The position numbers were made by a program, and so were the translations under genes. Source: Noviluteimonas sp052115395 (GTDB lineage Bacteria; Pseudomonadota; Gammaproteobacteria; Xanthomonadales; Xanthomonadaceae). Taken from it: 64,000 nucleotides of DNA. The notes under the pieces were generated by a model. The model made no database searches and was not told the origin of the DNA. It saw nothing but the letters and a program-made list of their open reading frames with translations. The stretch lies in the NCBI GenBank assembly GCA_052115395.1, contig JBFRGO010000001.1, one strand, 5' to 3'. Positions 8,343 through 17,700 of this stretch are shown piece after piece (within the stretch, counting starts at the first letter, position 1; each line of letters opens with the position of its first letter).

Positions 8343-10013
8343 ATGCTCACGCACCTCGCCATCCAGGACTTCGCGGTCGTCCGCGCCGCCGAACTCGATT
8401 TCGGCCCAGGCCTCACCGTGATTTCCGGCGAAACCGGCGCCGGCAAATCCCTGCTCGTCGACGCGCTCGGTTTCCTCTCCGGCGCACGCGCCGACGCCGG
8501 CGTGGTCCGGCACGGGGCGCAGCGCGCCGAATTGATCGCTGTTTTCTCACTCGACGATGCCCCCGACGCCGCCGCGTGGTTGCGCGAACAGGAACTCGAC
8601 GACGACGGACAGGCCTGCCAACTGCGTCGCACCTTGCGCGCCGATGGCGGCTCGAAGGCGTGGATCAACGGGCGCCCGGCGACGATCGCGCAATTGGGCG
8701 AACTGGCGGGCTTGCTCGTCGAAATCCACGGGCAACACGAACACCAGGCGCTGATGTCGCGCGGCAGCCAGCTCGCGCTGCTCGACGCCTTCGGGCGCAA
8801 CGAGGGCAAGCTGTCCGCTGTCCAGGCCGCGGCGCGCAAGTGGACCGCCCTGGTGCGCGAACGCGACGCCCTGTCGCAGCGCGGGGATCCGGGCGATCGC
8901 ATCAACTTCCTCGAACACCAGCTCGCCGAATTGCGTCGCGACGCGATCGAACCCGACGCATTCGCCGAGTTGATCGCCTCGCACAAACGCCACGCGCACG
9001 CCGCCGGCCTGATCGCCGCCTGCGACGGCGCTGGTGCGCGCCTCGGCGGCGACGACGGCCCCTCGCTCGGTCGTCAGCTACAGCAGGTGCGCAACGAACT
9101 GGCGCGCCAGGCCGAACACGAACCGCGCCTTTCCGAAATCGACGCGATGCTCGAGATCGCCGCCATCCAGATCGACGAAGCGGCTTCCCTGCTCGAACGC
9201 GTGCGCGCCGACCTCGAAATCGACCCCGCGGCCTTCGACACGCTCGATCGCAAACTCGTGCAGTTGCACGACCTGGCGCGCAAGCACCGCGTCGCGCCCG
9301 AGGCCCTGGCGTCGCAACGCGATGCGATCGAAGCCGAAGTCGCCGCGCTGCAAGGTTCGGAAGAACGCGTGCGCGCGCTCGATGGCGAGATCGAAAGCGC
9401 GCGTGCCGCGTGGCAAACCGCCGCGACCACACTGACCAAGGCGCGCACCAAGGCCGCCGATGCGCTGTCGAAAGCGACCACCACGCTCATCGGCGAACTG
9501 GGCATGGGCGGTGGCGGCTTTTCCGTCGCGATCGAACCCAACGCGGCCGCCGATCCGGATCCGCAAGGCGCCGAGCGCGTCGAATTCCTCGTCGCCGCCA
9601 ATCCCGGGCAACCGGCGCGCGCGCTGCGCAAGGTCGCCTCGGGCGGCGAACTCTCGCGCATCTCGCTCGCCATCGAAGTCGCCGCACTGGGCCTGGACGC
9701 GGTGCCGACGATGGTCTTCGACGAAGTGGATTCGGGCATCGGCGGCGCCGTGGCCGACATCGTGGGCCAGAAATTGCGCGCCCTGGGCGGCAAGCGCCAG
9801 GCGCTGTGCGTGACCCACCTGCCCCAGGTCGCGGCCCAGGGCCATGCGCACTACCGCGTCAGCAAGGCCGCCAGCGAAGGCATGACCCAGAGCGCGGTGC
9901 GCAAACTGGAAGCGCTTGATCGCGAAGAAGAACTCGCCCGCATGCTGGGCGGCGTGGAAGTGAGCACCGAAGCGCGGGCGGCGGCCCGCAGGTTGCTGGC
10001 GGACGCGAACTGA
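8343..10013 (+). CDS. recN: DNA repair protein RecN
   Basis: A 556-residue SMC-like ATPase acting in double-strand-break repair. The Walker A is GETGAGKS near residue 30. A central coiled coil follows (for example the RVRALDGEIESARAAWQ region). The ABC signature and Walker B are near the C-terminus (ASGGELSRISLAIE, MVFDEVDSGIGG), with the H-loop at CVTHLPQVAAQGH. The start at 8343 gives the canonical MLTHLAIQDFAVV. It is divergent from hrcA, with 81 bp between the starts, as in many proteobacteria. Confidence 0.98.
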   Translation: MLTHLAIQDFAVVRAAELDFGPGLTVISGETGAGKSLLVDALGFLSGARADAGVVRHGAQRAELIAVFSLDDAPDAAAWLREQELDDDGQACQLRRTLRADGGSKAWINGRPATIAQLGELAGLLVEIHGQHEHQALMSRGSQLALLDAFGRNEGKLSAVQAAARKWTALVRERDALSQRGDPGDRINFLEHQLAELRRDAIEPDAFAELIASHKRHAHAAGLIAACDGAGARLGGDDGPSLGRQLQQVRNELARQAEHEPRLSEIDAMLEIAAIQIDEAASLLERVRADLEIDPAAFDTLDRKLVQLHDLARKHRVAPEALASQRDAIEAEVAALQGSEERVRALDGEIESARAAWQTAATTLTKARTKAADALSKATTTLIGELGMGGGGFSVAIEPNAAADPDPQGAERVEFLVAANPGQPARALRKVASGGELSRISLAIEVAALGLDAVPTMVFDEVDSGIGGAVADIVGQKLRALGGKRQALCVTHLPQVAAQGHAHYRVSKAASEGMTQSAVRKLEALDREEELARMLGGVEVSTEARAAARRLLADAN

Positions 10014-10016
10014 CGG

Positions 10017-10041
10017 TTACGTGCGCTTCTTGCGCACGTAA
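10017..10041. terminator. Inverted repeat at the recN/fur convergent junction
   Basis: TTACGTGCGC-TTCTT-GCGCACGTAA is a perfect 10-bp stem with a 5-base loop. It starts 4 bp after the recN stop and is formed by the last codons of fur, so it could end transcription from either side. There is no T-run, so Rho-independent function is uncertain. Confidence 0.4.
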
Positions 10042-10421
10042 AGCACCAATGCGTGCTCTTCGATCTCGTAGCCGTGTTTGGCCGCGACCTGCTTCTGCAG
10101 CTCCTCGATCTCGGCGCTCTGGAACTCGATGACCTTGCCGGTATCGATGTCGACCATGTGGTCGTGGTGTTCCCCACGATCCAGCTCGTAGACCGCGTGG
10201 CCGCCCTCGAAGTTGTGCTTCAGGACCAGGCCGGCGGACTCGAACTGGGTGAGCACGCGGTACACCGTGGCCAGCCCGATTTCGTCCCCGTGCTCCAGCA
10301 ACTGGCGGTAGATGTCCTCCGCCGTCATGTGCCGGGGGCGGGTCTGTTCCAACAGCTCGAGGATCCGCATCCGCGGATGCGTGACCTTGAGCCCGGCCTT
10401 GCGGAGATCCTGCTGTTCCAT
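10017..10421 (-). CDS. fur: Ferric uptake regulator Fur
   Basis: A 134-residue Fur repressor that uses Fe(II) to bind Fur boxes. The N-terminal winged helix starts MEQQDLRKAGLKVTHPRMRI and includes the recognition segment LATVYRVLTQFESAGLV. The metal-binding region includes GEHHDHMVDIDTGKVIEF. The C-terminal CxxC pairs of some Fur proteins are absent. The start at 10421 gives the canonical N-terminus. It diverges from bamE, with 49 bp between the starts. The last codons form a strong inverted repeat. Confidence 0.97.
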   Translation of the reverse strand: MEQQDLRKAGLKVTHPRMRILELLEQTRPRHMTAEDIYRQLLEHGDEIGLATVYRVLTQFESAGLVLKHNFEGGHAVYELDRGEHHDHMVDIDTGKVIEFQSAEIEELQKQVAAKHGYEIEEHALVLYVRKKRT

Positions 10422-10470
10422 GGCGGCGGAGTGTATCATCGGCCCTCCCCGCGCCAGCCCAGACCACCGA

Positions 10471-10866
10471 ATGCGCAAGCTGCTCATCGCCCTGTCCCTC
10501 GCCGCCCTCACCTCGGGCTGCGGCATGCTCTATCGCACGCCGATCTACCAGGGCAACCTGCTGGAGAAGACCAACGTCGAGCAACTCCAGCAGGGCATGG
10601 ACAAGCGCCAGGTGATGAACCTGCTCGGCTCGCCGTCGGTCGCCGATCCCTTCCACCATGATCGGTGGGATTACGTGGCCACGCAGCGCACCGGCCGCGT
10701 CGGCCCCGCCGAACGCAAGACCCTGACGCTGTGGTTCGAGAACGACCAGCTCGCCAAGTGGGACGGCGAATACTTCGGCGAGCAGGACGAACAGCTCGCC
10801 AAACAGATGCACGACCACTACGGCAACCTGCCGGTCGACAAGAAAAAGAAGAAGCAGGGTCGCTAA
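10471..10866 (+). CDS. bamE: Outer membrane protein assembly factor BamE (SmpA lipoprotein)
   Basis: A 131-residue lipoprotein of the BAM complex, which inserts beta-barrel proteins into the outer membrane. The signal peptide ends in the lipobox LTSGC, so Cys17 is the lipidated residue. The SmpA/OmlA domain has the typical YQGNLLEKTNVEQLQQGM and VMNLLGSPSVADPFH segments. The C-terminus is lysine-rich (DKKKKKQGR). The 3' end overlaps the convergent rnfH stop by 4 bp. Confidence 0.96.
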   Translation: MRKLLIALSLAALTSGCGMLYRTPIYQGNLLEKTNVEQLQQGMDKRQVMNLLGSPSVADPFHHDRWDYVATQRTGRVGPAERKTLTLWFENDQLAKWDGEYFGEQDEQLAKQMHDHYGNLPVDKKKKKQGR

Positions 10867-11144
10867 GCGCCGTCCTGTTTCGGGCGCGCGGCGCGTCGCC
10901 GGCGCGCGTCCTTCGGGTCCGCCACCAGCGGACGCAATAATTCGATCCGGTCCCCGTCGCGCAGCACCGCCTGCGGTGTCGTCCGCACGCCGTGCAAGGC
11001 CAAACCGTCGATCCCGCGCGATTCCAGCGTCTGCGGCGTGAGCCCCGCCGACGCCAGCGCCTGTGCCACCGTGGCGCCGATCGGCACGGTCACCTGCCAG
11101 GACTCGAAGGCCCGCGGCACCGCCAGCACGATGTCCACGCGCAC
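10863..11144 (-). CDS. rnfH: RnfH family ubiquitin-like protein (RatB)
   Basis: A 93-residue protein of the UPF0125/RnfH family (beta-grasp fold). It has the typical start (VDIVLAVPRAFESWQVTVP) and the GDRIELLRPLVADPKDARRRRA ending; the second half of that ending is the family hallmark. It starts at a GTG 4 bp after the ratA stop and so is translationally linked to ratA, the usual ratA-rnfH pairing. Its biochemical role is not settled for the family. Confidence 0.92.
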   Translation of the reverse strand: MRVDIVLAVPRAFESWQVTVPIGATVAQALASAGLTPQTLESRGIDGLALHGVRTTPQAVLRDGDRIELLRPLVADPKDARRRRAARPKQDGA

Positions 11145-11148
11145 GCGC

Positions 11149-11580
11149 CTACTCCGCGCCGCGGTCGGCCGCGCGCACGAAATCGTCGACCATGCGGTCG
11201 GCGAGCCCCTGGAAGCCCAGCGCGAAGGCCGGCCCGAGCAACTTGTTCTTCGGTTCGAAGTCGAGCGTCAGGGTGACCTTGCACGCGCTTTCGTCGAGCG
11301 CATGGAACTGCCAGCGCCCGTGCAGCTTCTTGAACGGCCCGTCCTTCAGGTGCATGTCGATGTGGTGCGGCGGCGCGAGCGTGTTCTCGGTGGTGAACCA
11401 CGTGCGCAGCGAGCCCAGCCCCAGGTCCAGCCGCGCGACCACGCGCTTGTCGTCCTTTTCCAGCACCTGCGCCGCCTCGCACCAGTCGAACCGGCGCGGG
11501 TACGCCGCCACGTCGTTCACCAGCCCGAACATGCGGGCGGCGGAGTGTTCGACGAGGGCGCTGCGCTGGATCGTGGGCAT
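11149..11580 (-). CDS. ratA: RatA family START-like protein (coenzyme Q-binding / toxin-like)
   Basis: A 143-residue START/Bet v 1-like protein of the RatA/Coq10 family. It has the family signature near the N-terminus (MPTIQRSALVEHSAARMF, AAYPRRFDWCEAAQVL) and the C-terminal GFQGLADRMVDDFVRAA helix. RatA was described in E. coli as a ribosome-association toxin, and Coq10 relatives bind quinones; which applies here is unknown. The ATG at 11580 is preferred over the GTG two codons upstream because it gives the canonical MPTI start. It diverges from smpB, as in E. coli. Confidence 0.93.
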   Translation of the reverse strand: MPTIQRSALVEHSAARMFGLVNDVAAYPRRFDWCEAAQVLEKDDKRVVARLDLGLGSLRTWFTTENTLAPPHHIDMHLKDGPFKKLHGRWQFHALDESACKVTLTLDFEPKNKLLGPAFALGFQGLADRMVDDFVRAADRGAE

Positions 11581-11627
11581 TTGCACTTCAGTTCGCCTGC
11601 GCGGGCCGCTTCGGCGAGAATGGGCGG

Positions 11628-12149
11628 ATGAACAAGAAAGTGGCCAAGGATAAGGGAAAGCCGGCGTCCGGCGCGGGCAAGGCGCCCACGCAGAAGACCA
11701 TCGCCCTGAACAAGCGGGCGAAACACGAGTACCACTTCGAAGAGAAGGTCGAGGCCGGCATCGCCCTGCAGGGCTGGGAGCTGAAGGCCATCCGTGCCGG
11801 GCGCTCCAATATCGGCGAGGCCTACGCGATCGTGAAGGACGGCGAGCTGTACCTGTTCGGCGCGCAGATCACGCCGCTGATCTCGGCCTCCACGCACGTG
11901 ATCGCCGACGCCCATCGCACGCGCAAGCTGCTCCTGCATCGCCGCGAAATCGACGAGCTCATCGGACGCGTGCAACGCGACGGTTACACGCTGATTCCCA
12001 CAGCGATCTACTGGAAGGGCAACAAGGTCAAGGCCGAACTGGCCCTGGCGCGCGGCAAGCAGACGCACGACAAGCGCGAAGCCAGCAAGGAACGCGACTG
12101 GAACCGCGAGAAGCAGCGGCTGTTGCGCCGGCACAACAAGAACGCCTGA
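11628..12149 (+). CDS. smpB: SsrA-binding protein SmpB
   Basis: A 173-residue SmpB, which binds tmRNA and delivers it to stalled ribosomes. It has the OB-fold hallmark residues EYHFEEKVEAGIALQGWELKA and the AYAIVKDGELYLFGAQI segment. The basic C-terminal tail (DKREASKERDWNREKQRLLRR) inserts into the mRNA channel. The N-terminus has a longer Lys/Gly/Ala-rich extension than E. coli SmpB. Its partner RNA ssrA lies about 2 kb downstream. Confidence 0.98.
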   Translation: MNKKVAKDKGKPASGAGKAPTQKTIALNKRAKHEYHFEEKVEAGIALQGWELKAIRAGRSNIGEAYAIVKDGELYLFGAQITPLISASTHVIADAHRTRKLLLHRREIDELIGRVQRDGYTLIPTAIYWKGNKVKAELALARGKQTHDKREASKERDWNREKQRLLRRHNKNA

Positions 12150-12152
12150 GCC

Positions 12153-13982
12153 CTACCCCGGCAACTTCAGCGTAAAGGCGAACACCGCGCCCTTGCCCGC
12201 TTCGCCCGTCGCGGTGATCGTGCCGCCGTGGCGCTCGACGATGCGTTTGACCGTCGCAAGGCCGATGCCTTCGCCGGCGAAGTGCGCATCGTCGTGCAGG
12301 CGCTGGAACGGGCGGAAGAGTTTGTCGACGTAGGCCTGGTCGAAGCCGACGCCGTTGTCCTGCACGTAGAAGGTTTCGCCGTCGTCGTGTTGCGCGAAGG
12401 CGATGAAGGCCTGCTCGCGCTCGCGGGTGAACTTCCACGCATTGCTCAGCAGGTTGGTCAGCAGGCTGCGCACCATCGCCGCATCGGCGGTGGCGACCAG
12501 CGTGGGCGCGATGTCGACGGTGACCGGGCGATGCGGGTCGAGCGTGCGCAGGTCGGCGATGATGTCGCCGGCCATGCGCGAGAGGTCGAGGCGTTCGGGC
12601 ATCAGGTCGCCACGCGCCACGCGCGAAAGTTTGAGCAGGCCTTCGATCAGCTCGCTCATGCGCGCCGCGGCGTTGCGCACGCGTTCGAGATAGCCGCGGC
12701 CGGTGTCGTCGAGCACCGGCGCGTAGCGATCTTCCAGCACGCGGCCGAAGCCTTCGATCGCACGCAAGGGCGCGCGCAGGTCGTGCGACACCGAATAGGC
12801 GAAGGTTTCCAGTTCGCGATTGGCCTCGCTCAATTCGCGCGTGCGCGTTTCCACGCGCGCTTCCAGGCTGCGATTGAGCGCACGCACCCGCGCCTCGCTG
12901 CGCCGCGCGGCCAGGCTCATGCGCGCGGCCAGGCGTTGCGCCCGCAACTCGGTATGCGCGAGCGACCACACGATCCCGAACAACAACAGCGAGGCCAACA
13001 AGCCCACGATCAAGGCCGTGCGCAGCGGCACCAACGCCGGTGCCGCCGTCTCCAATGGGCCCGACGCGAACTCGAATTGCCACTGCCGCCCGTAGGCGCG
13101 CACCGTGATCGTTTCGTGGAAGGCCGCCGCATCGCCTTCGCGATGCGCCGGATCGGCGTACACCAGGTCGCGGCCGCCATCGGTGATGTCGTACAGGCGG
13201 AAGGTGACGGTGCGATTGATCGGCGCGAGCCCGACTTCGACGAATCGCTTCGCGCGGATCGGCGCATACACCCAACCGGTGATCGCACTTTCGCGTTGCA
13301 CGCCGCTCGGCGGCGCCAGCCCGCCGGGAAACACCGGCACGTACATCAGGAAACCACCGGGCTTCGGATCCAGGTCCTGCACCAGCTTCACGCGCGCGCT
13401 CATGCGCGGCATCGCTTCGCGCATCGCCGCGCGCATCGCGGCGCGTCGCGCGGGGTCGGAATACATGTCGAAGCCGACCGCGCTGAGGTTCTCGGCCGTG
13501 CGCGGTTCGAGGTAGAGGATGGGCCCGTAACGCTCGCGTTCGCCGCGCGGCCAGATCGTCAGCAGCCCACGGCCGGCATCGCGCGTATCGATCTGCAGGC
13601 GCTGCATGCCGTAATGGCTGACATAGGCCGCATAGCCCAGGCCCGTCATCGCGGGAAAGCGCTGCGCCAGGTTGAGCCCGTCGACATAGGCGTGCCATTC
13701 GGCGGGACTGGGGCGCGCGACGCTCGCGAACAAGGCGGCGCCCCCGCGGATCGTCAGCTCGTAATTGACCAGCCGCTGCTGCAGCAACTCGACGATTTCG
13801 GACGTCGAGCCATGGAACTCGGCCTGCGCCCCGGCCAGCGCGTTCTCGCGCGCGGCACGCCACGCCGTGAGGACCAGCGCCACGGTGGCGATCAGCACGA
13901 GCACCGCGAGCGCGAACCCGGCGAAACCGGGCGTGGCACGCGGTGCGTCTGGCGCGGTGGGGGAACGCGGCGCGGACACCAT
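12153..13982 (-). CDS. CHASE-domain sensor histidine kinase
   Basis: A 609-residue membrane sensor kinase. One transmembrane helix lies near residues 20-42 (GFALAVLVLIATVALVLTAW) and a second around ALIVGLLASLLLFGIVW. Between them is a periplasmic CHASE-type domain (PAEWHAYVDGLNLAQRFPAMTGLGYAAYV, YEPRTAEN-like segment). After a coiled coil come the HisKA H-box (SVSHDLRAPLRAIEGF) and HATPase boxes: N (LLSNAWKFT), G1 (DNGVGFD) and G2 (GEGIGLATV). No response regulator is adjacent and the ligand is unknown. The 3' end faces smpB convergently. Confidence 0.93.
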   Translation of the reverse strand: MVSAPRSPTAPDAPRATPGFAGFALAVLVLIATVALVLTAWRAARENALAGAQAEFHGSTSEIVELLQQRLVNYELTIRGGAALFASVARPSPAEWHAYVDGLNLAQRFPAMTGLGYAAYVSHYGMQRLQIDTRDAGRGLLTIWPRGERERYGPILYLEPRTAENLSAVGFDMYSDPARRAAMRAAMREAMPRMSARVKLVQDLDPKPGGFLMYVPVFPGGLAPPSGVQRESAITGWVYAPIRAKRFVEVGLAPINRTVTFRLYDITDGGRDLVYADPAHREGDAAAFHETITVRAYGRQWQFEFASGPLETAAPALVPLRTALIVGLLASLLLFGIVWSLAHTELRAQRLAARMSLAARRSEARVRALNRSLEARVETRTRELSEANRELETFAYSVSHDLRAPLRAIEGFGRVLEDRYAPVLDDTGRGYLERVRNAAARMSELIEGLLKLSRVARGDLMPERLDLSRMAGDIIADLRTLDPHRPVTVDIAPTLVATADAAMVRSLLTNLLSNAWKFTREREQAFIAFAQHDDGETFYVQDNGVGFDQAYVDKLFRPFQRLHDDAHFAGEGIGLATVKRIVERHGGTITATGEAGKGAVFAFTLKLPG

Positions 13983-14034
13983 GGCCCCAGCATAAGCGGC
14001 AATGAACCCCGGGCGCGTCGAAACCCATCACGCC

Positions 14035-14062
14035 TTGCCCTGCCCCATATCGCCCCTATACT
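14035..14062 (+). promoter_or_regulatory. Probable sigma-70 promoter of ssrA
   Basis: TTGCCC (14035-14040) and TATACT (14057-14062) are 16 bp apart, a near-consensus -10 with a moderate -35. Initiation about 7 bp later would leave a short 5' leader before the mature tmRNA end at 14091. Confidence 0.6.
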
Positions 14063-14090
14063 GGTCGGGTCAGCGTGTTTGATGTCTCCC

Positions 14091-14444
14091 GGGGGTGCAC
14101 TGGCTTCGACGGGGGTCGCGAAATCGCTTGGCGCATGCCGAGGGGGTAGCTTTCCTCGTTAATCCAGCTGCAAAAACCTAGACGCGAACGACGACGTCTA
14201 CGCTCTGGCCGCTTAAGGCCTAGCCCCGAACCCACTTGTGCCTGTGCTCGTGGATGTAGGGTCATCATCACAGGATCGGTTGGAGTGGCGACCCGTCAGC
14301 TCTGACTTAACCTAAAGCGGGTGTGTCCTGCGGTGTGCCTCGCACGTCGTGTTGCCGCAGGCCGAGAACGAACGGCGAGCTAAGCATGTAGTGCCGGGGA
14401 TGGAGTGCCTTCGGACGGGGGTTCAATTCCCCCCACCTCCACCA
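14091..14444 (+). ncRNA. ssrA: tmRNA (transfer-messenger RNA)
   Basis: A 354-nt tmRNA that rescues stalled ribosomes and tags their products. The 5' end GGGGGTG pairs with CACCTCC before the encoded 3' ACCA to form the acceptor stem. The 3' T-arm has the GGTTCAATTCC core. The tag reading frame (14184-14216) starts at a GCG resume codon and encodes ANDDVYALAA followed by TAA, keeping the ALAA degron. The 3' end is the integration site of the neighbouring genomic island, and the first 39 bp of the repeat regenerate an intact 3' end. Confidence 0.97.
14184..14216 (+). other. tmRNA proteolysis tag reading frame
   Basis: This is the internal open frame of ssrA. Ten codons give ANDDVYALAA, then TAA. 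The last residues ALAA are the ClpXP/ClpAP recognition signal in the family. The central VY differs from the E. coli tag ANDENYALAA. Confidence 0.9.
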
Positions 14445-14445
14445 A
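14407..14445 (+). repeat. Left attachment site (attL) of the genomic island, ssrA 3' end
   Basis: This is the left copy of a 39-bp perfect direct repeat, starting at GCCTTCGG and ending just after the CCACCA of tmRNA. The right copy is at 40423-40461. The core restores the tmRNA T-arm and acceptor stem. Integration of tyrosine-recombinase elements into the 3' end of ssrA is well known. Confidence 0.93.
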
Positions 14446-14447
14446 TT

Positions 14448-14474
14448 AAACCCCTGATTTATCAGGGGTTTTTC
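14448..14474 (+). terminator. Intrinsic terminator after ssrA at attL
   Basis: AAACCCCTGA-TTTA-TCAGGGGTTT forms a 10-bp stem followed by TT and CTTTT. It lies on the island side of attL, and a similar hairpin lies outside attR, so tmRNA keeps a terminator both with and without the island. Confidence 0.85.
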
Positions 14475-14748
14475 TTTTATTTTGCTGCGAAGTTAGAGGA
14501 TGTACGGACTCCAGTACGGATGCCGTCAAATTTCAGCTGTCGCATGCGCTCTTCCGTGCGACCGCTATTTCGATTAGCAAGTCCTCGGACCAAGGCGTAC
14601 TCCGTGCCCAAGAAAGATGGGCTATCAAGTGGAGCCGATTACTTCGTCCTTGGAACGTTGGGAACCTTTCGAGCGACCTCGCACGAGGATGTTAGAGGCG
14701 GCGGCGCACTTCGGACTGCACTCGACTAGTAGTTGAGGCAGCGTCACG
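14475..14748. other. Left-end spacer of the island
   Basis: No complete gene is seen. Two GTACGGA heptamers 12 bp apart (14502-14508 and 14514-14520) recur near the right end and may be integrase arm sites. A short leftward frame ending at 14477 (…NFAAK) matches a frame in the right flank but has no start codon supported by a ribosome-binding site. Confidence 0.5.
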
Positions 14749-17700
14749 TTAGATCTGGCCGCCCACGCCTTTGAACTTCTCAACGAAGGCGGCAATCGCT
14801 CGGAACACGCTCTGCTTCTTGACTAGATAGTGCGGGTTCAACGGGCTCATCTTGGGCAGGACGGCATTTAGCTCGGTGCCACTTTCGCTTGCGAATTCCC
14901 GCTTGAGCGAGGTGGCGATGTAACGCCGGGCTGCCTCGGCATTCAGGTCTTCAGCAGTGATCAACTCCTGTGCTTCACGTCGTTGCTCCGCTTGGGCAAA
15001 GCTAAAAAAGGCTTCGATCACACTGGCCTTGTCGCCAATCTGGTCCAAGTCAGTGGCGTTAATGAAATCGACAAGCAGGGTCTCCTTGGCACGGTTGCCT
15101 ACGCTGGCGCGGATTACTCTGCGAACCTCATCGACCAGGTTGGCTTTGCTCCGATTCTTTTTGTTGTGCTCGAAGATCAGCTCCAAGATGTAATCTAGGT
15201 TGATCTCTTGCGACTTGAGCAAGTCGACTTCAAAGACCACGTCATCCCAGTCGATTGTGGATTGACCTTTGTCCGCGGCGGCTTTTTCGCGGCGCAGCCA
15301 GTCGCGAATGTCGTTGTAAGTGGACCGATAGTCTTGGAGTTTCCGCTCGGTTGGTAGCTTGATCGCCTGCAGCGCAGCCAAGCTCTCGTCAGTCAAATAA
15401 TGGCTAGCCTTGAAGCTTTCCACAGCTACGGGATCGCTTATATCTACGTTTTGCAAGGCCTTTAGGCTGGCAAACTCATCATAGTTCTGCAGCACGTTCT
15501 CAACGCGTAGGTATTCGCCAAACAGCTTCGCGAAGACCTTCTTGTCGACCTCTTTTTCAATGGCGGCGGGATCGGGGAAACGCTGCTCTAATTCCCTCAC
15601 CACTTCTACGAAGCCTCGCCGCGCCTCACCAGTCAGCACGTCGGTGAAGCCCTCCATGTACTCCCGGTAGCTCTTCTCTAGGACGACGTTCTTCGTGTTG
15701 TTGTCGCCGAACAGGGTGATGGCATCGACGGTCGCCTTCTCCAAGTCTCGGAAGGTGACAATGTTTCCGAAGGTCTTGGTGGCGTCAAAAATGCGGTTTG
15801 TACGCGAGTACGCCTGCATCAAACCGTGGAAGCGCAGGTTCTTGTCGACAAACAAAGTGTTGAGCATCGGAGCGTCGAAGCCGGTCAGGAACATACCCAC
15901 GACGATCAGAAGATCTACCTCCTTAGCCTTCACTTGTTTGGCCAGGTCGCGGTAGTAATTCTGGAATCCGTCGCTGTCCACGCTGAAGTTCGTCTTGAAC
16001 AGTGAGTTGTAGTCGGCGATGGCCGCGCTTAGGAATTCCTTGGCACTGCTGTTCATAGCCGAAACATCGAAACTTTCGTCCTGAATCTCCCCGATGGCGT
16101 CCTGCTCCTCATTGGCAGCGAAGGAGAAGATTGTCGCCACCTTCAAGGGCTTTGCGCTCTCCTTCTGCAGCGTCTTGAACGCCTCGTAATACAGCTTCGC
16201 GGCATCAACGCTGCTTACCGCGAACATGGCATTGAAACCGACCGCGCCGGCCTGCAGACGGTGGGTCTTCTGGCGAAAGTTGTTCAAAATGTACCGAGTG
16301 ACTTCCCGGATGCGGTCGGGATGCAACAAGGCCTGCTTATTTTCGGCGGCGCTGAGCGTTACTTCGTCTTGCTCGGATTCGATAGCCTTGAACTGCGGGC
16401 GCACGTCGTTGTAATCCACCTTGAACTTGAGCACCTTTTCATCACGAATGGCATCGGTGATCACGTAAGAATGCAGTTGACGACCAAACACGCTAGCGGT
16501 GGTTTCCGCGCCCAAGGCGTTCTTCGGAAATATCGGAGTGCCAGTAAAGCCAAACTGATAAAACTTTTTGAACTTCTTCTTCAGGTTTTTTTGAGCCTCA
16601 CCGAACTGGCTGCGGTGACACTCATCAAAAATGAAAACGACCTGCTTGCCGTAAATGGGCAGGTCGCCTTCGCTCTTCATCAAATTGTTTAGCTTTTGAA
16701 TCGTTGTGACGACGATCTTGTTGTCGTCCTTACTCAAGTTGCGCTTAAGACCGGCCGTGCTATCCGAGCCGTTGACGCTATCGGGCGAGAACCGTTGGTA
16801 TTCCTTCATGGTCTGGTAGTCCAGATCCTTGCGGTCCACCACGAAGAACACCTTGTCGATGAACTCAAGCTCGGTCGCCAGGCGTGCTGCTTTGAAGCTG
16901 GTCAGAGTCTTGCCCGAGCCTGTGGTGTGCCAGACGTAGCCGCCACCTTCCGGATTGCTCCAGCTCTTGGCTTCGTGCGCGCTCTTGATCTTCCACAAGA
17001 TGCGTTCGGTCGCGGCGATCTGGTAGGGCCGCATCACCAGTAGGGTATTGCTGACGTCAAACACCGAGTAGTGCAGCAGCACATTGAGAAAAGTGTGCTT
17101 CTGGAAGAATGTCGCCGTGAAGTCTTTCAGGTCTTTGATCAAGCCGTTGTCCGACTTCGCCCAATTCATGGTGAAATCGAAGCTGTTCTTGTCGCGCCTC
17201 GTGGTATTTGCGAAGTAACGAGTGTCGGTGCCGTTGGAGATCACGAAGAGCTGCAGAAACTTGTACAACGAGTGATCGCTGTTAAAGCTCTCCTTGCTGT
17301 AGCGATGGAGCTGATTGAAGGCCTCGCGGATGGCGACGCCGCGCTTCTTGAGCTCAACCTGCACCAGCGGCAAGCCGTTCACTAGCACCGTCACGTCGTA
17401 ACGGTTGGCATGACCACCAGTCTGCTCGAACTGCTTGATCACTTGCACCTTGTTGCGAGCGATACGCTTCTTGTCTAGCAGATAGATGTTTTGAATGTGC
17501 CCGTCGTCAAAAACAAAGTCATGAATGTAGTCGTCGTGGAGCTTACGTGTCTTCTCGGCAATGCCCTCGCTGGGCCTGTCCAGATAGGTTTCAACAAAGC
17601 GCCGCCACTCGCCGTCCGAGAACTGCACTTGGTTGAGTGCCTGCAACTGGACCCGCACATTCGCCAGCAAAGCGTCGGGCGTGTTCAGGGCGGGCAAGAA

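Noticed and set aside
14477..14635. Short leftward frame ending FAAK in the island left end, possible relic gene
   Set aside because: It looks protein-like, but has no supported start codon and no recognised family, so it is treated as part of the duplicated att flank.
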